A program made the translations under genes and the position numbers. This document shows positions 1 through 8,742 of a DNA stretch of 41,830 nt, piece by piece (the stretch's first letter is position 1; the number at the start of each line of letters is the position of its first letter). The DNA is from an uncultured Prevotella sp. (GTDB lineage: Bacteria; Bacteroidota; Bacteroidia; Bacteroidales; Bacteroidaceae). The stretch covers positions 1 to 41,830 of the forward strand of contig UQTI01000018.1 in the NCBI GenBank assembly GCA_900543975.1, written 5' to 3'. The notes below the pieces were generated by a model. It saw only the letters and a list, made by a program, of their open reading frames with translations, was not told where the DNA came from and did no database searches.

Positions 1-28
1 GACTGCAAGCAGTTGTAAAATAATTCAT

Positions 29-50
29 AAAACGGCCTAATGACCGTTTT
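29..50. repeat. Short inverted repeat downstream of hppA
   Basis: AAAACGG (29-35) and CCGTTTT (44-50) form a perfect 7-bp stem around the 8-nt loop CCTAATGA. It lies about 175 bp past the hppA stop codon on the minus strand and could act as a bidirectional terminator, since both arms end in an A or T run. A related sequence (ACGGCATAATGAC) occurs at 4166-4178 beyond the symporter gene. Confidence 0.45.
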
Positions 51-121
51 GGGTTTAACATTTTTGCATTCTTCACAAAGCATTTTTGCAAGCCAAAACA
101 TTATCACTTGAGGATTGTAAA

Positions 122-209
122 CATGGCATTTGCGAAGCGTAACCATGGCATTTGCGATGCGTAACCATGGCATTTGCGAAGCGTAACCATGGCATTTACG
201 AAGCGTAAA
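122..209. repeat. Four tandem copies of a 22-bp repeat
   Basis: Units at 122-143, 144-165, 166-187 and 188-209 share the core CATGGCATTTGCGAAGCGTA with only one to a few changes. Copy 4 holds a perfect 6-bp stem, TTTACG/CGTAAA with loop AAG (195-209). Copies 1-3 have the same fold with one G-T pair. The array ends 15 bp before the hppA stop codon, so it would be transcribed as the hppA 3' untranslated region. It also contains the GCGAAGC core seen in other gaps of this window. Confidence 0.85.
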
Positions 210-227
210 CAAGGCACTTATGTTTAC
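205..227 (-). terminator. Hairpin overlapping the hppA stop codon
   Basis: GTAAACA (205-211) and TGTTTAC (221-227) are perfect 7-bp inverted arms with a 9-nt loop. The stem covers the hppA TAA stop (224-226 on the complement). There is no U run after it, so termination is doubtful; a 3'-end stabilising hairpin is equally possible. Confidence 0.3.
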
Positions 228-2428
228 AAGAACGCGATGGTCAGTCCGGCCATGACGATGCTCACCATCGACATGAGCTTTATGAGGATGTTAAGCGAAG
301 GTCCGGAGGTGTCCTTGAACGGGTCGCCCACGGTGTCGCCCACGATTGTGGCCTTGTGGTTTTCGCTGCCTTTGCCTTCAAAGTGGCCTTCCTCAATCAT
401 CTTCTTCGCGTTGTCCCATGCGCCGCCCGAGTTTGACATGAACACGGCGAGGGTGAAGCCTGCCGCGAGACCGCCTGTGAGCAGGCCGAGCACGCCAGCC
501 ACACCGAGCACAAGACCCACGACGATGGGTATGATGATGGCGAGCAGCGACGGGATGATCATCTCACGCTGAGCGCTTCGCGTGCTGATCTCCACGCAAC
601 GTCCATAGTCGGGTGTTGCCTTGCCTTCGAGAATGCCCTTTATCTCACGGAACTGTCGTCGCACTTCCTGAACCATCGACTCGGCAGCCCGTCCAACGGC
701 ACCCATGGTCAGTCCGCAGAACAAGAACGCCGCCATGGCTCCAAGGAATGCTCCCACGAGCACCTTCGGGTTGATGAGGTTTACCTGGAAAAACTCAATG
801 AAGTCGATTGTCGTGGCGTTTGTCGGGTCGAAGATGTTGCCCGCGGCGTCAACATATTGTATGCCGTTCTCCACGGCCCGCATCATCGCAATCTTTATCT
901 CCTCTATGTAAGATGCCAGCAGGGCGAGAGCCGTTAGAGCAGCAGAGCCGATGGCAAAGCCCTTGCCCGTGGCTGCTGTGGTGTTGCCAAGAGCATCGAG
1001 GGCGTCTGTGCGCTCACGCACCTCCTCGCCCAAGCCGCTCATCTCGGCGTTGCCGCCGGCATTGTCGGCGATGGGTCCATAGGCGTCTGTTGCAAGGGTT
1101 ATGCCGAGCGTTGACAACATGCCCACGGCTGCTATGCCTATGCCGTAGAGACCTGTGCTTATCGACGTTGCCGAGAGCGACATGTCGAAGCCGTTGGCGC
1201 AGAGGTAGCTGAGCATGATGGCCACGGAGATGGTTACAACGGGGATCATCGTAGAGATCATGCCCGTGCCTATGCCTTTTATAATGACGGTGGCGGGACC
1301 TGTCTGCGATGCCTCCGCAATTTTCTGTGTCGGCTTATAGCTGTGTGAGGTGTAATATTCGGTTGCCTGTCCAATGACCACACCGGCCACAAGACCGCTG
1401 ATGACGGCGAACGACAGTCCGAGCCAGTTTTCTATGCCGAGCAGATACAATATTATAAAGGTGGCGACGGCAATGAGAACCGCGCTCACGTTGGTGCCGA
1501 GGCCCAACGAGTGGAGCAGCTCCTTCATCGTTGCGCCCTCCTTTGTGCGCACCATGAAGATGCCGATGAGCGACAGGAAGATGCCTATCGCCGCGATGAC
1601 CATTGGCGCTATGACAGCACGCAGCTGCATGTCGCCGTTCATGGCGAAGGCCGTAGCGCCCAGAGCAGCAGTAGAGAGGATGGAGCCGCAATAGCTCTCA
1701 TAGAGGTCGGCACCCATGCCAGCCACGTCGCCCACGTTGTCGCCCACGTTGTCGGCAATGGTCGCGGGGTTGCGCGGGTCGTCTTCAGGTATGTTGGCCT
1801 CCACCTTGCCCACAAGGTCGGCGCCCACATCGGCAGCTTTGGTGTATATTCCGCCTCCCACACGGGCGAAGAGAGCCTGTGTTGAGGCGCCCATGCCGAA
1901 GGTCAGCATGGTGGTGGTAATGGTTACGAGGGCTGTGCTCTCGCCTTCATACACAGCGTTGAGAACAACAAACCAGATGGCGATGTCGAGCAGTCCGAGA
2001 CCCACCACAACGAGACCCATCACGGCTCCGCTTCGGAAGGCAATCTTCAGACCTTTGTCCAGTCCTGTGCGTGCACCGTTGGCCGTGCGTGCCGATGCAT
2101 AAGTGGCGGTCTTCATGCCGAAGAAGCCAGCCAAGCCTGAGAACAAGCCGCCTGTAAGGAACGCGAATGGCACCCACGGGTTCTGCACTTTCATCACATA
2201 AGCCATGAAGGCAAAGATGACGGCGAGCACCACAAACACGATGGCCACAACCTTATATTGCTGCTTAAGATAAGCCATGGCACCTTTTCTCACATGTGCC
2301 GCAATCTCTTTCATCCGGTCTGTGCCTTCATCTTCTTTCATCATTGAGCGGAAGAAGAACCATGCCATTCCCAACGCCACGACGCTGGCTATGGGGATAA
2401 GCCAAAATACTGATGGAATGTTGTTCAT
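224..2428 (-). CDS. hppA: Membrane-integral ion-pumping pyrophosphatase (HppA)
   Basis: This inner-membrane pump hydrolyses pyrophosphate and exports H+ and/or Na+. The 734-residue product has the family's usual length and about 16 hydrophobic helices. The pyrophosphate-binding motif DVGADLVGKVE lies at about residues 200-210, followed by DNVGDNVGDVAGMGADLYES (about 226-245) and the C-terminal DNAKK motif. The segment GNTTAATGKG (481-490) has Ala485 and Gly488 at the two positions that separate K+-dependent enzymes (A/G) from K+-independent ones (K/T), so I read it as the K+-dependent class. Bacteroides enzymes of this class are known to move both Na+ and H+; whether this one does cannot be read from sequence. 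The gene is monocistronic, divergent from the symporter at 2749, and its start ATG (complement of 2426-2428) gives a hydrophobic first helix. Confidence 0.97.
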   Translation of the reverse strand: MNNIPSVFWLIPIASVVALGMAWFFFRSMMKEDEGTDRMKEIAAHVRKGAMAYLKQQYKVVAIVFVVLAVIFAFMAYVMKVQNPWVPFAFLTGGLFSGLAGFFGMKTATYASARTANGARTGLDKGLKIAFRSGAVMGLVVVGLGLLDIAIWFVVLNAVYEGESTALVTITTTMLTFGMGASTQALFARVGGGIYTKAADVGADLVGKVEANIPEDDPRNPATIADNVGDNVGDVAGMGADLYESYCGSILSTAALGATAFAMNGDMQLRAVIAPMVIAAIGIFLSLIGIFMVRTKEGATMKELLHSLGLGTNVSAVLIAVATFIILYLLGIENWLGLSFAVISGLVAGVVIGQATEYYTSHSYKPTQKIAEASQTGPATVIIKGIGTGMISTMIPVVTISVAIMLSYLCANGFDMSLSATSISTGLYGIGIAAVGMLSTLGITLATDAYGPIADNAGGNAEMSGLGEEVRERTDALDALGNTTAATGKGFAIGSAALTALALLASYIEEIKIAMMRAVENGIQYVDAAGNIFDPTNATTIDFIEFFQVNLINPKVLVGAFLGAMAAFLFCGLTMGAVGRAAESMVQEVRRQFREIKGILEGKATPDYGRCVEISTRSAQREMIIPSLLAIIIPIVVGLVLGVAGVLGLLTGGLAAGFTLAVFMSNSGGAWDNAKKMIEEGHFEGKGSENHKATIVGDTVGDPFKDTSGPSLNILIKLMSMVSIVMAGLTIAFL

Positions 2429-2507
2429 AACGATTTATTTATTAGGTTTATAATAGATGCCTCTTGTCTCCTCGTTTACTGTCCTTTGAGCAAACAAATC
2501 GGATATG

Positions 2508-2515
2508 CAAATATA
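2508..2515 (-). promoter_or_regulatory. Candidate -7 element for hppA
   Basis: Read on the minus strand this is TATATTTG, a match to the Bacteroidota TAnnTTTG consensus, about 80 bp upstream of the hppA ATG. The nearest upstream TTTTG (complement of 2531-2535) is only 15 bp away, short of the usual 19-21, so the -33 part is weak. Confidence 0.45.
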
Positions 2516-2617
2516 AGAAATATGTAGATACAAAAGGTGAAAAACACGATATTTTTTTTCAAAAAGCTTTTATCCTCAGTCCTTGCCATAAAAATGTTTT
2601 GCATCATTTTGATTGTT

Positions 2618-2651
2618 TTTGTTGCTATTTCGTATATTTTTGTTAACTTTG
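2618..2651 (+). promoter_or_regulatory. Candidate promoter for the sodium:amino-acid symporter gene
   Basis: TAACTTTG (2644-2651) matches the Bacteroidota -7 consensus TAnnTTTG exactly. A TTTGTTG stretch at 2618-2624 sits at the expected -33 distance (19 bp from GTTG). The start codon of the downstream gene is about 97 bp further on, leaving a long leader. Confidence 0.6.
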
Positions 2652-2748
2652 CACCCGTTATTATAACAAATCGATTAGATTTAGGTTAAGGATAATGCAA
2701 ATCATGGCTGCCATTCTTTAAAGACCGCCACATTATTAGAGAGAGACT

Positions 2749-4125
2749 ATGGAAGCAATAAACAGTTTTTTCACAGCGTTCAGCGCGTTTCTGTGGGGAT
2801 GGCCCATGATCGTCCTCCTTTTGGGAACCCACATTTTTCTCACCATCCGCCTTCGCTTTCCGCAGCGCAAAATCTTTAAGGCCATCGCGTTGTCTGTGAA
2901 ACGCGACAAGCAGGCCACGGGCGACGTGTCACAGTTTGGCGCTTTAGCCACCGCCCTTGCTGCCACCATAGGCACGGGCAACATCATTGGCGTGGCAACG
3001 GCCATTGCCTTGGGTGGTCCCGGAGCTGTGTTCTGGTGTTGGCTTACAGGTGTCTTCGGCATCTCTACCAAATATGCCGAGGGGTTGCTTGCCGTGAAAT
3101 ATCGTGTGAAGACCAAACGAGGTCAGATGATTGGCGGTCCTATGTATGCTCTTGAGAAAGGGTTGGGCTGGAAATGGCTTGCCGTGCTCTTCGCCATCTT
3201 TGCAACCCTTGCCTCTTTCGGCATAGGCAGCACCGTTCAGGCCAACGCCATCTCCACGCTTGTAGAGAACCAATATAACGTCTCGCCCTACATCACAGGT
3301 CTTGTTGTCACCGCCCTTGGTGCGGCCGTCATCGTGGGTGGCGTGAAGTCGATAGCCAAGGTGTGCGGCATGCTTGTGCCCTTCATGGCCATCTTTTATG
3401 TGTTGGGTTGCATCTACATCCTGTTTGTGAACCATGCTTATCTGCTCCCTGCTCTTCAGGTAATCTTCGATTCGGCGTTCACCACAAAGGCTGCCGGCGG
3501 TGGCTTTGCCGGCAGCACACTCATCATGGCCGCGCGTTATGGCATTGCCCGCGGCTTGTTCTCCAACGAGTCGGGTCTTGGCTCCGCGCCCATTGTTGCC
3601 GCTGCTGCCCAGACGCGCAATCCGGTCCGTCAGGCGTTGGTGTCGTCCACAGCCACGTTCTGGGACACGGTTGTCATCTGTGCGCTCACAGGCCTGGTCA
3701 TCACCTCCAGCATCATTGCCTATCCCGACATCGACTATCATAACGGTGCCGCCCTTACCAAGGTTGCCTTCAGCAAGATTCCGTATATCGGAGCGCCGCT
3801 GCTCACCTTCGGTCTCTCCACCTTCGCCTTCAGCACAACCCTTGGCTGGAGCTATTATGGCGAACGTTGTGTCGAGTATCTCAAGGGTAAGCGCTGGATG
3901 CTTTTCTATCGCATGATCTACATCGTGAGCATCTTTGTGGGCAGCGTTGTCAATCTGGCGTTGGTGTGGAACCTTGCCGACTGCATGAATGCTCTCATGG
4001 CCATCCCTAACCTTTTGTCTCTCATCTGTCTTAGCGGCATCATCGTTCATGAGACCCGCAAGTATCTGTGGCGCGGACAACTCGATAGGGAAATGGACGA
4101 AAAGGAAATAGAGGAACTGGAATAA
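2749..4125 (+). CDS. Sodium:alanine/glycine symporter family (AGCS) protein
   Basis: This is an inner-membrane secondary transporter expected to import alanine or glycine with Na+. The 458-residue product has the family's usual length and about 10-11 hydrophobic helices. Family-typical segments are GTGNIIGVATAIALGGPGA (about residues 77-95), the loop FGISTKYAEGLLAVKYR, and ARGLFSNESGLGSAP in the middle of the protein, the region involved in substrate and Na+ binding in this family. The tail after the last helix is short and acidic (MDEKEIEELE). The gene is alone in its transcription unit, with a promoter at 2618-2651 and a hairpin terminator at 4207-4244. The exact substrate is not readable. 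If the neighbouring pyrophosphatase pumps Na+, the two genes could be linked functionally, but that is inference. Confidence 0.95.
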   Translation: MEAINSFFTAFSAFLWGWPMIVLLLGTHIFLTIRLRFPQRKIFKAIALSVKRDKQATGDVSQFGALATALAATIGTGNIIGVATAIALGGPGAVFWCWLTGVFGISTKYAEGLLAVKYRVKTKRGQMIGGPMYALEKGLGWKWLAVLFAIFATLASFGIGSTVQANAISTLVENQYNVSPYITGLVVTALGAAVIVGGVKSIAKVCGMLVPFMAIFYVLGCIYILFVNHAYLLPALQVIFDSAFTTKAAGGGFAGSTLIMAARYGIARGLFSNESGLGSAPIVAAAAQTRNPVRQALVSSTATFWDTVVICALTGLVITSSIIAYPDIDYHNGAALTKVAFSKIPYIGAPLLTFGLSTFAFSTTLGWSYYGERCVEYLKGKRWMLFYRMIYIVSIFVGSVVNLALVWNLADCMNALMAIPNLLSLICLSGIIVHETRKYLWRGQLDREMDEKEIEELE

Positions 4126-4152
4126 GAACCTCTTGATGCGAAACGTTCAAGA

Positions 4153-4207
4153 CCGTTTTTAAAAAACGGCATAATGACAATTTTATGATGGTATAATGAC
4201 AATTTTA
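4153..4207. repeat. Palindrome plus a duplicated 15-bp repeat after the symporter gene
   Basis: CCGTTTTT (4153-4160) is followed directly by AAAAAACGG (4161-4169), an almost loopless palindrome. Next come two exact copies of ATAATGACAATTTTA at 4171-4185 and 4193-4207, 22 bp apart. The junction ACGGCATAATGAC resembles the element at 31-44 beyond hppA, suggesting a small family of 3'-end repeats. Confidence 0.7.
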
Positions 4208-4244
4208 AAAAGCCGTTGCCCTGTTCCTGAGCTACGGCTTTTTT
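4207..4244 (+). terminator. Rho-independent terminator of the symporter gene
   Basis: AAAAAGCCGT (4207-4216) pairs with ACGGCTTTTT (4234-4243) around a 17-nt loop, and the 3' arm runs into a T tract. It lies 82 bp past the symporter stop codon. The A run on the 5' side would also let it work in the opposite direction. Confidence 0.8.
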
Positions 4245-4326
4245 GATTGTCAAATAGAGACATAAGCATACTTTCCGAATACCTAAATCTTGGTATTCGT
4301 TTCTTTTCAAAATACCTATTTTTTGG

Positions 4327-4359
4327 TATTGCGCACCTTTCCAAACCTTAATATCTTTG
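4327..4359 (+). promoter_or_regulatory. Candidate promoter of the TonB-receptor cluster
   Basis: TATCTTTG (4352-4359) matches TAnnTTTG. TATTG (4327-4331) lies 20 bp upstream, the usual spacing for the -33 element. The receptor ATG at 4470 follows after roughly 110 nt of leader. Upstream, TACCTATTTTTTGGTATT (4312-4330) shows a short interrupted symmetry (ATACC/GGTAT) that overlaps the -33 element and may be an operator; the related string ATACCTAAATCTTGGTAT lies at 4279-4296. Confidence 0.6.
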
Positions 4360-4469
4360 CATCGAAAAAACGTTAAGCCGTTGATGGCTTTATGTTTATG
4401 TGATTTTTAAAGAGCACAACACAAAGGCTTTTTATGCACATAGCCCAGTTTTTCACTAACAGATGCAAC

Positions 4470-7424
4470 ATGAAGAGGAACATTCTTTTATTGATATTTT
4501 TTCTGATCGAGACAGCAGCGGTCATGGCCGGAACTGGACGTTACACCGTGTCGGGCAGGGTGCTCGACGAGCACGACCTTAAGCCGTTGCCTTATGCCAC
4601 CGTGAAGGTGCTGAATCTCGAGCTGTGGGCCATCACCGATGAAGGTGGTGCGTTCACCATTGCCAATGTGCCCGAGGGAGCCACTACCTTAGAGATAACC
4701 ACGTTGGGTTATGTCACACGCTCCATCTCCTTCTCGCTCAGCCACAATACCGATCTTAAGAACATACGTCTGAAAGAAGACAACCTCAGCTTGCCGGGCG
4801 TGGAGGTGACAGCCCGCAAGCAGTCGACCACGGGCACCACCACCTACACCCTCGACCGCACCACCCTCGACCACTCGCAGGTTCTCTCGCTCAACGACAT
4901 CATGTCGTTGCTGCCTGGCGGACAGACCGTCAACTCGACCCTTATGAACGACACGCGCCTCGCCCTACGTTCGAGCACAGGCGAGCGTGGCAACGCCGCC
5001 TTCGGCACAGCCATAGAGGTCGACGGCATGCGTCTCGACAACAACGCGAGCATGAGCGAGACCCAGTCGGCATCAACCCGCAACGTAGCCGCATCCAACA
5101 TAGAGAGCGTGGAGGTCATTGCAGGAATACCCGGTGTCGAGTATGGCGACGTGTCTAACGGCGTGGTCAAGGTGAACACCCGCCGCGGCCACTCGCCATG
5201 GATCGTTGAGGCATCCGTAAACCCCTACACCCGTCAGGTGGCGCTGAGCAAGGGCTTGACGTTGGGCCATCGTGGCGGCACGCTCAACTTCTCGCTTGAG
5301 CATGCCCGCTCCTTTGCCGACATCGCCTCGCCCCACACCGCCTATAACCGCAACATCCTCTCGGCAACCTACAGCAAAGCCTTTGCTCTTCGCGGCACCA
5401 CCCTCAACCTCACGGCAGGTCTTACAGGCAACATCGGCGGCTACAACTCAGAGGCCGACCCCGATGCTTTCCGCGACACCTACCAGCGTCAGCGCGACAA
5501 CCTGTTGCGCGGCAACATGCAGCTCGACTGGCTCTGCAACACCCGCAGCGCCGGCGTGTTCAACGTCAACCTGCAGGCAGCGTTCTCTTATGCCGACAAG
5601 CGCTCCGAGAGCTATGTCAACACCTCGTCGTCATCGTCACAGGCTTATCTGCACACCATGACCGACGGCTACGCCATCGCCCGCGACTATGCCGATGGCA
5701 TGGGCACGGGCAGCATTGTCCTCGGTCCCACAGGCTATTGGTATGTGCGCTCCTACAACGACCAGAAGCCGCTGAGCCTGCAACTGAAGCTCAAGGCCGA
5801 CTGGACACGCCGCCTCCGTGGAGCCGTGAACCGCTTGACGGTGGGCAGCGAACTGAACACGTCGCGCAACAACGGTCAAGGAACCTATTATGAGGACATG
5901 CGCCTTGCCCCCACCTGGCGCCCATACGACTACAGCACGCTGCCCACCATGCGCAACCTCGCCCTCTTTGTCGAGAACCGTCTGACCCTGGGTCCGCTGC
6001 TCCTTGTGGCAGGTCTACGCGACGACATAACGATGATCAGCGGCTCCAGCTATGGCACAGCCAGCAGTCTGTCGCCCCGTCTCAACGCCCGCTATAATAT
6101 AATAAAAGGTGGGAGCGCCTCGCTCACCATCCATGCAGGCTACGGCAAGAGCGTCAAGCTGCCGTCGTTTCAGGTGCTCTATCCAGCCGACACCTACACC
6201 GACCGACTGGTGTTCACCCCCGGCTCCACCGCCGACAACAAGGCCTATTATGCCTACTACACCAACGTGCAGCGCGCCCTTTACAACAGCGACCTCAAGT
6301 GGCAACGCACCCATCAGGTCGAGGCAGGCGCCGATGCAACCCTCGGCAAGGCACGTCTCAGCGTGTCAGCCTTCTGGAGTCGCACCTACGACCCCTACCA
6401 GACGGTCAACCTCTACACCCCGTTCGCTTATAACCAGACTTCACAGTCGGCCCTTGAAGGTTGTGGCATAGCCGTTGCCGACCGCCTTTACAGCGTAGAC
6501 CCCACAACAGGAGTGGTGACCGTGACCTCATCCGCCAACGGCCAGACCACGACGCTCCCTTACACCACGCGCCACACCTACACCTCCAACCGCCAGTATG
6601 TCAACGGTTCGCCCGTGACGCGCTACGGTCTTGAGTGGGTGGCCGAGATGCCGCTGGTGAGCAACCGCCACACCGTCGGTCTGTCGCTGCGTTTCGACGG
6701 CAACTATTATCATTATCGCGGCGTCGACCGCACGCTCATAGCAGGTGCCCCCAACGGTGTGGGCGACCAAGCCTCCACCTCAGGCCAGCAGCCCCTCATT
6801 GGCTATTATGTGGGCAGCAACATAACCTCGGCATCAGCCGCCAGCACACCGTCGGTGAGCAACGGCGTGTTAAACAAAAGTTGCAGCATGAACACCACGC
6901 TCACCGCCCGCATACCGCGTCTGCGTCTTGTCATGACCATGCGCCTGGAGACAACCTTCCTCAACTATCGCCGCAACCTGTCAGAGAACCGCACGACGAT
7001 TGCTCTCGACCAGGCCGGCGATGTGACAGGCACCCCCTATGACGGACAGAAAGACCGTTATGTGGCCGTCTATCCCGAGTATTACTCGACATGGGACACC
7101 CCCACCGCCCGCATACCCTTTGCCGAGGCCTTGCTTGCAGCCAAGGACAGCGACCCGGCGTTGTATCGCCAGTTGAGCGCCCTGATCGTGCGTAGTAACA
7201 CCGCCTACTATTTCAATCCGCAGCGCGTGTCGGCCTACTGTTCCGCCAACTTCTCCGTGACCAAGGAGATAGGCCGTTGGGTCAGCTTGTCGTTCTATGC
7301 CAACAACTTCTTCAACAACATGGCAAAGGTGCGCAACACACAGACGGGTCTCGAGACATCGCTCTTCAACAGCGGTTACATTCCGAAGTTCTATTATGGC
7401 GCATCGGTAAGGATAAAGATCTAA
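4470..7424 (+). CDS. TonB-dependent outer-membrane receptor with carboxypeptidase-regulatory-like N domain
   Basis: This is an outer-membrane importer powered by TonB/ExbBD. I chose the ATG at 4470 rather than 4434 because it opens a clean signal peptide (MKRNILLLIFFLIETAAVMA). The mature protein begins with a carboxypeptidase-regulatory-like beta-sandwich (YTVSGRVLDEHDLKPLPYAT, about residues 25-105), then a plug domain (about 125-240; IEVDGMRLDN, then SVEVIAGIPGVEYGDVSNGV), then a beta-barrel ending in KFYYGASVRIKI. At about 984 residues it is a large receptor. No SusD follows. Instead it is followed by DUF4876 and DUF6850 genes, which marks it as a non-glycan receptor type. The substrate is unknown; the M16 protease downstream suggests a peptide or protein ligand. 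The stop codon lies inside a tandem repeat that runs to the next start codon. Confidence 0.93.
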   Translation: MKRNILLLIFFLIETAAVMAGTGRYTVSGRVLDEHDLKPLPYATVKVLNLELWAITDEGGAFTIANVPEGATTLEITTLGYVTRSISFSLSHNTDLKNIRLKEDNLSLPGVEVTARKQSTTGTTTYTLDRTTLDHSQVLSLNDIMSLLPGGQTVNSTLMNDTRLALRSSTGERGNAAFGTAIEVDGMRLDNNASMSETQSASTRNVAASNIESVEVIAGIPGVEYGDVSNGVVKVNTRRGHSPWIVEASVNPYTRQVALSKGLTLGHRGGTLNFSLEHARSFADIASPHTAYNRNILSATYSKAFALRGTTLNLTAGLTGNIGGYNSEADPDAFRDTYQRQRDNLLRGNMQLDWLCNTRSAGVFNVNLQAAFSYADKRSESYVNTSSSSSQAYLHTMTDGYAIARDYADGMGTGSIVLGPTGYWYVRSYNDQKPLSLQLKLKADWTRRLRGAVNRLTVGSELNTSRNNGQGTYYEDMRLAPTWRPYDYSTLPTMRNLALFVENRLTLGPLLLVAGLRDDITMISGSSYGTASSLSPRLNARYNIIKGGSASLTIHAGYGKSVKLPSFQVLYPADTYTDRLVFTPGSTADNKAYYAYYTNVQRALYNSDLKWQRTHQVEAGADATLGKARLSVSAFWSRTYDPYQTVNLYTPFAYNQTSQSALEGCGIAVADRLYSVDPTTGVVTVTSSANGQTTTLPYTTRHTYTSNRQYVNGSPVTRYGLEWVAEMPLVSNRHTVGLSLRFDGNYYHYRGVDRTLIAGAPNGVGDQASTSGQQPLIGYYVGSNITSASAASTPSVSNGVLNKSCSMNTTLTARIPRLRLVMTMRLETTFLNYRRNLSENRTTIALDQAGDVTGTPYDGQKDRYVAVYPEYYSTWDTPTARIPFAEALLAAKDSDPALYRQLSALIVRSNTAYYFNPQRVSAYCSANFSVTKEIGRWVSLSFYANNFFNNMAKVRNTQTGLETSLFNSGYIPKFYYGASVRIKI

Positions 7425-7520
7425 TGTAAAAAAGAAAAGCTTTAATGTAAAAAAAGAAAAGCTCTAATGTAAAAAAGAAAAGCTCTAATTTAAAAATAGA
7501 AATCTCTAATATAAAAAAAT
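7421..7520. repeat. About 21-bp tandem repeat joining the receptor stop to the next start codon
   Basis: Units start at 7421, 7442, 7464, 7485 and 7506 with consensus CTAATGTAAAAAAGAAAAGC. The first contains the receptor's TAA stop, and the last, truncated unit runs into the ATG of the next gene (7519). Every unit carries TAAT, and the first three carry TAATG, an overlapping stop and start. Copies 1-3 are nearly identical; copies 4-5 have decayed. The array probably arose by slippage and sets the spacing of an A-rich translation initiation region. Confidence 0.85.
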
Positions 7521-8742
7521 GATAAAAAAGAACATCCTGACATATCTCTTCCTCGTCATGCTCACGCTCCTCACATCGTGCAGCTACGACGAGAAGATCG
7601 GCACCTACAATGTGGAGGTGCAGCTGAGCGAGGCCGTGGCCGACGTGCCTGTGGTCATGACCAACGCCACGGGCAGCACAGCCACCGCCATGACCGACGG
7701 GAGCGGCACCGCACGTTTCACCCTGCCTGCCGGCATCTACAGCGTTAGTGCCTCAAAGGTCACCGACGATGCCTACTTCCGCCATGTCTGCAACGGCTCC
7801 CTCGCCGACATAGCCATAGGCAGCGGCACCACCACCGTGGCTCTGCCCGTGACCGTGACCGCCATGCAGACCGCCAACCCCATCCTCATAAAAGAGCTTT
7901 ACGTTGGCGGTTGCCAGAAGAACGACGGGTCGGGCAAGTTTGCCAAGGACAAATGCATCATCCTCTACAACAACTCGTCAGAGCCCGTGTCGCTCAACAA
8001 CATGGGCTTCGGCATGATTGAACCCTACAACGCCGAAGCCAACACCCACTTGTTCCTCAACGGCGGAAAGCTCGACTATGCCGATGCCGACTGGGTGCCG
8101 GCCATCAACGGCGTGTGGTTCTTTCAAGACGGATGCGTCATTGAGCCTTACTCGCAACTGGTGGTCAACGTTCATGGCGCCATTGACAACACGCAGACCT
8201 ACACCAACTCGGTCAACTATGCCAACGCCGCCTATTATTGCATGTATGACGTGGAGGCCACGAGCAGCGATGGCGGCAAATATATAAACACCATGTATTA
8301 TCCTTCGCCTGCCGATGTGATAAGCACAAGCCACTATCTGAAGGCTGTGAAATATGGCAAGGGCAATGCGTGGCCCATGAGTCAGACCTCGCCAGCTGTC
8401 GTCTTGTTCCGCACCGAGGACATCACACCGAAGGCTTATGCCGAAGAGGCGGCAAACATAATATACCCCACGGGCAAAGAGGGCAACATCGTCTATGCCT
8501 GTCTGAAGCTGCCACGCCGATGGGTCGTCGATGCTGTGGAGGTGTATAACACCACGGCGCTCGCCAACTGCAAGAAGCGTCTCACCTCCGACCTCGACGC
8601 CGGCTACGCCCCGCTGACAGGAGGCTACGGCCACTCATTGATAAGAAAGGTGGAGACGACCGTCGACGGCCACGCCATCTATCAAGACACCAACAACTCA
8701 AGCAACGATTTCTATGAAGCCGACAATTGTTCTCTTCGTTAG
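7519..8742 (+). CDS. DUF4876 family surface lipoprotein
   Basis: The 407-residue product starts with a lipoprotein signal (MIKKNILTYLFLVMLTLLTSC, lipid Cys21). The following residues SYDEK are acidic, as in the surface-export signal of Bacteroidota lipoproteins. Residues about 28-110 look like a small beta-sandwich (YNVEVQLSEAVADVPVVMTN, then GTARFTLPAGIYSVSASK). A lamin-tail-like domain follows from about 115 (ILIKELYVGG, then CIILYNNSSEPVSLNNMGFG). I assign DUF4876 from this architecture and from its place between a TonB receptor and a DUF6850 barrel. Its function is not established; by analogy with SusD it may cap the receptor and bind ligand outside the cell. Its 3' end overlaps the next gene by 29 bp, so the two are probably translationally coupled. 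Confidence 0.8.
   Translation: MIKKNILTYLFLVMLTLLTSCSYDEKIGTYNVEVQLSEAVADVPVVMTNATGSTATAMTDGSGTARFTLPAGIYSVSASKVTDDAYFRHVCNGSLADIAIGSGTTTVALPVTVTAMQTANPILIKELYVGGCQKNDGSGKFAKDKCIILYNNSSEPVSLNNMGFGMIEPYNAEANTHLFLNGGKLDYADADWVPAINGVWFFQDGCVIEPYSQLVVNVHGAIDNTQTYTNSVNYANAAYYCMYDVEATSSDGGKYINTMYYPSPADVISTSHYLKAVKYGKGNAWPMSQTSPAVVLFRTEDITPKAYAEEAANIIYPTGKEGNIVYACLKLPRRWVVDAVEVYNTTALANCKKRLTSDLDAGYAPLTGGYGHSLIRKVETTVDGHAIYQDTNNSSNDFYEADNCSLR

Larger units (their letters stand above)
2429..2748. other. Divergent intergenic region between hppA and the symporter gene
   Basis: This 320-bp AT-rich gap separates two divergent genes and carries a candidate promoter for each (listed separately). I see no convincing gene in it. 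The 60-codon frame at 2464-2646 is rich in Phe, Lys and Cys, as expected of translated AT-rich non-coding DNA. Confidence 0.6.

Noticed and set aside
174..572. Plus-strand frame starting in the 22-bp repeats
   Set aside because: It is antisense to the end of hppA, and its product shows no domain or signal peptide.
2464..2646. 60-codon open frame between hppA and the symporter
   Set aside because: It overlaps the candidate promoters of both genes, has AT-driven composition and no recognisable motif.
4470..8742. SusC/SusD polysaccharide utilisation pair
   Set aside because: The second gene lacks the SusD TPR architecture and has a lamin-tail-like beta domain; no glycan enzymes are in this cluster.
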